A DNA stretch of 14,708 nucleotides. Origin: Chromera velia (lineage: Eukaryota > Sar > Chromeraceae). Positions 9,340-14,708 of the stretch are shown here, one piece after another. The stretch spans positions 45,512 to 60,219 of the forward strand of contig JAHBMJ010005941.1 of assembly GCA_018398765.1 (NCBI GenBank), given 5' to 3'. How positions within the stretch are numbered: the stretch's first letter is position 1; each line of letters opens with the position of its first letter. The notes under the pieces were generated by a model. It saw only the letters and a list, made by a program, of their open reading frames with translations. It did no database searches and was not told the origin of the DNA. The position numbers and the translations under genes were made by a program.

Positions 9340-11370
9340 GAGACCCGTTTCTAGCACGTCCGCCTCCCTCTTGTCCTTCCACTTTTTTGCACGTCATTAC
9401 AACTTCTAGGGGTTATTAACAAAACAAAAAAAAAAGAGGTCATTTTTACTTTTGTGTTGTTTTTATACGAAAAATATGCTGGAAAAGTTGCGGGAATATG
9501 TGGTTCTACCTAGGGTTTTGCATTGTTTTTGCATCTCTACTATGGTTGTATAAAAACAACAAAACAAAAAACAAAGGCCGGGAGAGCCTTTTGGTTTTTT
9601 TGTTTAAAATTTACTCTTGGTTCTTCTTTTTCTTCATATGTGCTACGTTGATCATGATGACTATTATTTCTATTATAATGCCGCTAATTTGTATTTAGTT
9701 TTACAAGTATTTAAATTCTTAGTTCTACAGTGTTTCAACCTAGGTTTGAACTTAGTTTTGTTCTAGCTCTCTTGATAGATTCTAGAAATGCACAAGGTTT
9801 AAGGCAAAAGGCTGCCAAAGGTCCGAATTTGTGCAGCTTTCAAAATGATTTAAAGGTGAGCATAAGCACACCGTGTCGCAGATCTTTCCACAGGAAAGTG
9901 AATAGTGCTTGAGTTGAACATTGAACGATTCAGATGTTTTGTTGAGAACTCATTTGCAAAATGCAGACACGCGTTCTATGCATGCTCCTATCGTTTGCTG
10001 ACTCACTGTGCGAGAAAGGAAGGAACACGAACAGACCGGGGCCAAACGCATTCATCTCCCCACTCTTCTTGAATTTTCTTTCCCTCACGTTTCCTGTGCC
10101 TGTCTGCATGCATCCGTGCAGCCATGAGGAACAATCGCCGTCCCTTTTTTTCACTGCCAGATTGACCTGAATCCACCTCTCGATCAACAAGGCACAGGCC
10201 ACCACTTGCGATCTCACATTGAATGCTTTTTGGACACACAGGTCTGCCTACTTGCTCGAAGAAAAAGTCGCAATATTATGGCTCTTTGAGTCTCTTCATC
10301 CATCTGCCCAAAATGATGCATGCATGTTTGCGACGCATTCCCAATGCCTCCCTATGTCTCAAAATGCGATTGATGAATGAGTGTTTGTGAATTCATTTGA
10401 ATCTTCGATCTTCCAAGTCGCCATCCCAGCCAGCCGTTGATTGGGCACAGCGGAGAAGAGAAGAGAAGAGAGGGGAAATGGAAGGAATCGCAGATGCATG
10501 CAGACCTCACATTCGACTCTTTCGGGGCGCGCATGCACACCGACCGTGAAAATGGAGGTTGACGGATGCATGGATGGATATTTACACGTTCCTTCCTTGC
10601 AAGCAACGACTGAATTCAGACGACGTCCTCGACCAACCACAAACACACCCATGCACCCTCCAGGTCCCTCTCTCTCTACCCCTCTCTCGATTTTGCTGAC
10701 TGCGATCCTGAAAGTTCTTCGTGCTACCGGCCCCAAACCAGGCAGTCTCCCTCCCACCCGCCCCTTGTAATGTGAATGCAATCAATGTGTCTCACCTGTC
10801 TAGATATTTCAAGAGGGCTCGCTGCAACTTTCTCCACCCCCTTTTTCTTTTCCGTGATTCCGTCTCTTCCTTTTTTCTTATCTGTGCAACACATTGTGAA
10901 GGAAGTGTTTCACTTGCAGGCACCGCAACAGCGGGTATACAACTTTCCTCTTTTGCTTGTGTATTGAGTACAGTTTTTTTTTGCATCGCTTCGCTTCGCT
11001 TCCTTCAACCACCCTCAATTCTTCTTCCTTCTCCTTCAGCCGTTCCCTTTCACTTGCCCTCCCTTCCCGTTAATTCATCGAATTCAAACAATTAAGCAGA
11101 CAAGTAAACAGAGGGACACAGAAAGACAGACAGGCAGAGAGATGAATAAGAAGAGTCCAGAACAGACCCTTCCTTCAGAGAGACTTGATCAAGCAAATCA
11201 ATCAATCCAGTGAATGTTTCATCGTTTCCTCCCTCCATCCTTGCTTTGGTCGTGTCCCAGAAATGCCTCCCTCCGGCTCTTCCCCATAATCAATCACGCA
11301 CACACGCACATGGGGGCAGGAAGAATCTTCTTTTCAGTTACCCCTCGGCCCTCTGTCATTCCTCCTGCAG
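9340..11370. other. Mostly gene-free region with one exon-like stretch
   Basis: AT-rich to about 9860, then moderate GC. One stretch at 9731-9855 (41 codons after a CAG, ending at GTGAGC) looks exon-like but has no partner with matching phase. The open frames near 9930-10240 and 10350-10790 occur on both strands with no consistent composition. Several TGCATGC motifs lie at 10105, 10317 and 10495. I see no RNA gene or mobile element. Confidence 0.45.
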
Positions 11371-11603
11371 AGGTACACGAAGAAACAAAGCAAGAAGACA
11401 AACAGAGCGGAAGAGGGAAGAAAGTGAGTCAGAGTAACTACAAGGGCGGCAAGACAAAACGGATGCACACACACATACACCCACACCCACACCCACCCAC
11501 ACGCACGCACCCACACCCACACCCACCCACACGCACGCACCCACACCCACACCCACACCCACACCCACACCCCCACCCCCACGCCCACACCCACACACAC
11601 ACA

Positions 11604-11640
<37 letters not shown>

Positions 11641-11739
11641 TTAAGTCAATTACCGCAAATACAGATGAATGAATACCCACCAGACCCACTCGATCGATCA
11701 ATCGTTCCCCTCCAAACTGAGCGTCAGCTCATCTCCTAG
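11371..11739 (+). CDS. Possible 3' end of a second plus-strand gene (two exons)
   Basis: Proposed exons are 11371-11423 and 11665-11739. The first follows CTCCTGCAG, enters in phase 1, encodes VHEETKQEDKQSGRGKK and ends at a good donor, GTGAGT, in phase 0. The second follows ATACAG, continues in phase 0 with MNEYPPDPLDRSIV and ends in TAG at 11737-11739. The intron between them is filled by CA-type repeats. No upstream exon with a phase 1 donor is convincing, so the 5' part is missing. The protein fragment is not recognised. If real, this gene ends about 180 bp from the stop of the minus-strand gene, tail to tail. Confidence 0.3.
11463..11640 (+). repeat. CA and CACCCA compound repeat
   Basis: CA dinucleotides flank a long block of CACCCA/CACGCA hexamer-like units. 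It accounts for the His/Thr/Pro and Cys/Val/Gly open frames on the two strands. Confidence 0.95.
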
Positions 11740-11919
11740 AACACGAAAGCTTGAAGGCAAATCAAGCAGCAACAAGTTGCATTTTAGAAGGATTGAAAGA
11801 ACGGAGACAGTCTTCGAGAAATGCACATGCAGAGGCGTCGAAGACGTACAGAAAGAAGTTTCTTCTCTCATTAGACTCACCACCGGATTGAAAACTCTAT
11901 CCGAAGTCAGTCGGTCTCC

Positions 11920-12251
11920 TCACAGCTCTGCCGCGAGGTCCCCTGCGATGTCGGCTTCCATTGCCGCTTGAGCTGCCTCTGCTCCTTCGGGCTGCAACGG
12001 GGGCCGATCGAGAGGGAATGAAACATTACAGGCACATTCCTTCGGCGAGGACTGCTACAGACAGCCGGGTAGAATTCGGAAAAAAAAGGAGAGAAGCAAT
12101 CTGAATCCTCAGTGGCACTCAATGGAACCTCCAGAGCCTGATAGTGGAGTAGAAGGAATTGTGGACACACACACCGCTAGGTGCTTTCAATTGACACATG
12201 CAGCGAGCTGAAAAAAAAAAAAAGAAGAAACGGGAAAAAGATCAGAAACCA

Positions 12252-12299
<48 letters not shown>

Positions 12300-14534
12300 A
12301 ACTCACCTGAGCGACTCCCGCTGCGATTTCTGCTGCCTCTTCCTTGGCCTGTGCCACCAAGGGACTCGACTCGACAGCCTCAGCAACGACACTGCAATCA
12401 AACAGAGAGAGACAGGAAAACGAATAGAATGAATATCATGCAAACTCACACACAGACGCTCACACACAGACAGCCACGCACAGGACTTCCAGACACCGAA
12501 GAGACCCAAATTGACGACCTCCACAGCGACATTGAGAAAAAGAGATTGTAGCATGAGATTGTGTCAGGATGATTCTTTGAAAAGAGAATTAAAGCAACAA
12601 GAAAATGATATTGGTATGGTCGACGATCAGTTCCGGTTTTCTCCTTTCTCTACATCTCCAAACTCTGAAACCTCCAGATGCTTCCACTTTTCTGTTTTGT
12701 TGCTCTTTTCTTGATCATCACAAGAGCACAATTGGGAAAGAGCGTGGCTGTGGACATAAAGAAGAAGAAAACTTCAGTCATTGGGTATTCATGTGAACGA
12801 GTTTTGCGTGTCTAAAAGAGGACCCTAGCTCGTGAGGGTCTCTGTGTTTTGCGTAAAAAAGAAAACCGCCTTCTTCCTGCTTCATTCCCGAATAGAGTAC
12901 ATCATCTGAAGATAGCGGAATACCCAACCGAGCAGCAGGAAGCTAAAACTCCCACGGACACACACACGTAGACTAATACTAATGAAGTGCTCCCCTATGC
13001 CTTGTGCGCCCCATGCATGCTCAATGCAATGCTACTGATGCCCGACCCACGGCTCGGTTGCGACGACAGGAGCAGGAGGAGGTGCCACCTGCAAGGGAAG
13101 GATTGGACAGAGGATAGACATGAGAAAAAGGGAGAGAGAGAAACGGACGCAGATATCACAAAATTATGGATCGTCTTCCTTTGCAAGGCTGAAGCTGCAT
13201 CCAGTGGTCGTGAGGATATCGCAAGCACAGCGGGGGATACCATGAGACCGCAGCGACTGGGGATGAAGATTCAGGCGTCTCATAGAGGTGGGCTTTCCTC
13301 TTCTCTTCTCTGTCGCTGTGACGAACGGACTGACGTGTGTTTCTGTGACCACCGGAGGAGACTGGGTTGGCTCTGCACAGGAAAAAGAAAAAGGGCGATA
13401 CAAACCCAGTTGAGAGAAGCCCGGGTCAAAAGAGCGCCAGCGGGGTCAACAAAGCAGACAGAAGGGAGTGTTGAAACTCAGATTGAAGAGTGTCACCATG
13501 AACCAAAAAAGCGTTAATTAGCAGTAGGAAGCAATACAGAGTCACGGGGAGGGGAGGACGTGACTTCAAGTCAATGTGAGAATTTTCTTTTTTTTTCAGT
13601 TCAGACTTCAAGTCAATGTGAGAATTTTCTTTTTTTTTCAGTTCAGACTTCAAGTCAATGTGAGAATTTTCTTTTTTTTTCAGTTCAGACTTCAAGTCAA
13701 TGTGAGAAAAAACCCGACGGTACAGTTTCCTTCCGAGAATCGCAACGAACAGGAAGGGCACACAACAGCGGGAGTCAGAACCCAAAGCAGAGAAGAGAAG
13801 GCAGCACTGACGGACCAGGTCGGGGAGGTGGCGCAGGAGAAACCTTCATGGGCGATGGTGCAGGAGTCTTGACTGCATAAAAACAAACACACGCTCACAC
13901 AACTGATCCAAAGGCGCGTTCAACCATACTTATCACAGCAACACACTTACACACACTGTAAAGCGAAATAAAATATGTGTTGTGTCCTTTAGTGAATCTT
14001 GAGATTTCTCCTTCCTGCCTGCGTGTGTCTACTTGTTCCAATCTCCCTTCCTGGGTTTTCTTCTTGCTTCTTCTTTTCTTTTTCTTTCGTTCTGTCATTC
14101 ATTCGTTCTTTCTTTCTTTCTTTCTTTCTTTCTTCTTTCCCGGATTGCTCCCTGTGTCAGTCTCTTGTTTGTCAGTCTTCTTTTATAGCTGTGTCTGCTC
14201 CGCCAGCCTCTGCCCTTTTCTTCTCTCGCAGACTCGTTTCATTCCGAATGGCATCTTCTCCACGTGCATGAAGGCTTCCGGTCGAGTTGAAGACTCGATG
14301 GCAGACATACAACAACGACAAAGAATGAGGCAGACATACAACAACGACAATGAATGAGGCAGACATACAACAACGACAATGAATGAGGCAGACATACAAC
14401 AACGACAATGAATGAGGCAGACATGCAACAACGACAATGAATGAGATCAAAAAGAATCCAGACAACACTAAAAGAATAAATGTCTCCAGCGAGGACCCAC
14501 CCAAAGGCTGCTCTTTCTCCTCCACGTCGATCAT
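11920..14534 (-). CDS. Six mini-exon gene for a 107-residue Pro/Ala/Val/Glu-rich protein
   Basis: Function unknown; family not recognised. In transcript order the exons are 14534-14501, 13872-13816, 13372-13335, 13088-13051, 12391-12307 and 11991-11920. They total 324 nt, giving 107 residues and TGA at 11922-11920. Phases are 1,1,0,2,0 and all junctions keep frame; all five acceptors end TGCAG. The donors are GTGGGT, GTCCGT, GTCAGT, GTGGGT and GTGAGT. The protein starts MIDVEEKEQPL. Pro-rich segments follow (KTPAPSPMKVSPAPPPRP, then PTQSPPVVTETH and VAPPPAPVVATE), and the C-terminal half is an Ala/Glu-rich helix (for example AQAKEEAAEIAAGVAQ). Similar composition in all exons supports one gene. 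There is no signal peptide or membrane segment. The weakest junction is 13816/13372, where a better donor (GTCAGT) four bases downstream gives the wrong frame. Exons may be missing, and another end is possible through a GTGAGG donor at the last Leu codon. Confidence 0.5.
12255..12297 (+). repeat. GA microsatellite next to the exon 5 donor of the minus gene
   Basis: About twenty GA units. On the transcribed minus strand this is a CT run starting about 10 nt inside the last intron. It is preceded by an A-rich stretch at 12210-12222. Confidence 0.93.
13562..13708 (+). repeat. 42-bp minisatellite, three full copies and a half copy
   Basis: Identical units start at 13562, 13604 and 13646; a partial fourth copy runs from 13688 to about 13708. 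The period is a multiple of three, so a 14-residue repeat reads open on both strands (SELKKKENSHIDLK on minus). On plus, each unit holds a GTGAGA donor-like site and a T-tract ending in CAG. The array lies in the second intron of the minus-strand gene. Confidence 0.95.
14113..14138 (+). repeat. TTTC tetranucleotide run
   Basis: Several consecutive tetranucleotide units inside the first intron of the minus-strand gene. The surrounding 14050-14150 is also strongly pyrimidine-rich. Confidence 0.88.
14297..14445 (+). repeat. 29-bp minisatellite, five copies
   Basis: Unit starts are at 14297 (a 30-nt variant), 14327, 14356, 14385 and 14414, each containing gcagacat and caacaacgacaa. Copies 2-4 are identical; copy 1 and copy 5 carry single differences. 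Since 29 is not a multiple of three, successive copies are read in different frames, yet the minus strand stays open in all of them. The array is in the first intron of the minus-strand gene and is abutted by a 6-bp hairpin at 14282-14298. Confidence 0.95.
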
Positions 14535-14672
14535 GTCGGGACGATTTCTGCCGACAGCAACAGGGGACAGACAAGAGGACGGACAGCCATGGGCACTTAC
14601 TACAGTGAAGAAAGACGACGAAAGAATTGCAAGAAAGTAACCGAACGAGAGAGTAGAGATGCAAAGAGACCA

Positions 14673-14708
14673 AAAGAGAGAGAGAGAGAGAGGGGGGGGG
14701 GGGGGGGG
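14673..14708 (+). repeat. GA run followed by 17 G at the window end
   Basis: A short GA microsatellite passes into an unbroken G run (14692-14708) that ends the window. This is probably a contig end at a hard-to-sequence tract or an artefact. Confidence 0.85.

Noticed and set aside
9498-9698. 66-codon hydrophobic frame
   Set aside because: Phe/Ile/Leu-rich translation of AT-rich DNA; no supporting start context or neighbour.
10352-10785. Overlapping frames on both strands of 109 and 140 codons
   Set aside because: Both strands are open at once, composition is irregular and no splice sites link them to neighbours.
11334-11701. Val/Gly/Cys-rich and His/Pro/Thr-rich frames
   Set aside because: Produced by the CA/CACCCA repeat.
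11700-11741. Minus-strand terminal exon reading GDELTLSLEGND then TGA
   Set aside because: A TCTAG acceptor exists, but its phase does not fit the available donor at the end of the minus model, where joining gives an early stop.
13164-13300. Possible extra minus-strand exon encoding a TPESSSPVAA-like segment
   Set aside because: Composition resembles the neighbouring exons, but the acceptor lacks a pyrimidine tract and the GTCTCA donor is weak.
13426-13785. Minus-strand frame of 119 codons containing the 42-bp repeat
   Set aside because: Open mainly because the repeat period is a multiple of three. It joins no neighbouring exon in phase and lies in an intron of the minus model.
14172-14534. 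Unspliced minus-strand frame of 120 codons through the 29-bp array
   Set aside because: Only its first 11 codons are kept as exon 1. The remainder is repeat translation after a GTGGGT donor and does not match the composition of the other exons.
1-14708. CRISPR arrays, prophage, insertion sequences, tRNA or rRNA genes
   Set aside because: None seen. The repeats are head-to-tail mini- or microsatellites without spacers, and no transposase-like frame or tRNA-like fold was recognised.

Overview
The window looks like nuclear DNA of a eukaryotic microbe, not a bacterium or virus. Coding pieces are short and separated by 200-660 nt gaps. The gaps carry GT...AG splice signals, microsatellites and minisatellites. 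Codon phase matches across every junction I propose in two genes. At least seven TGCATGC motifs, tetranucleotide runs such as GATT and GTCA, and His-, Glu/Arg- and Pro-rich low-complexity protein fit an alveolate protist (chromerid or coccidian-like). That placement is an inference and is not proven by the sequence.

Layout: (1) 1-1867 is AT-rich, apparently intergenic, with no supportable gene. (2) 1868-8715, + strand, is the main gene, modelled here as 10 exons encoding about 1122 residues. It has an N-terminal hydrophobic signal-like segment, four consecutive phase 1-1 exons encoding low-complexity modules (His-rich, acidic, Pro-rich, Arg/Glu-rich), then an Ala/Glu/Lys/Gln-rich coiled-coil tail. 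(3) 8716-11370 is largely gene-free, including an AT-rich block with TTC repeats near 9000-9860. (4) 11371-11739, + strand, holds two weakly supported exons that could be the 3' end of a second gene. (5) 14534-11920, - strand, is a small gene modelled as six mini-exons encoding a 107-residue Pro/Ala/Val/Glu-rich protein. Its introns contain a 42-bp and a 29-bp minisatellite. (6) The window ends in a GA run and 17 G, probably a contig edge.

The main gene and the minus-strand gene converge toward each other. I recognise no named family in either, so no function is assigned. The most unusual signals are the strongly skewed splice donors (eight of nine in the main gene are GTCAG, with C at +3), the run of symmetric phase-1 exons with a shared internal plan, an in-frame stopless intron, and a minisatellite whose every unit contains a complete miniature GT-AG intron signal. 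All gene models were made by eye from frame continuity and splice motifs; no transcript or database evidence was available.
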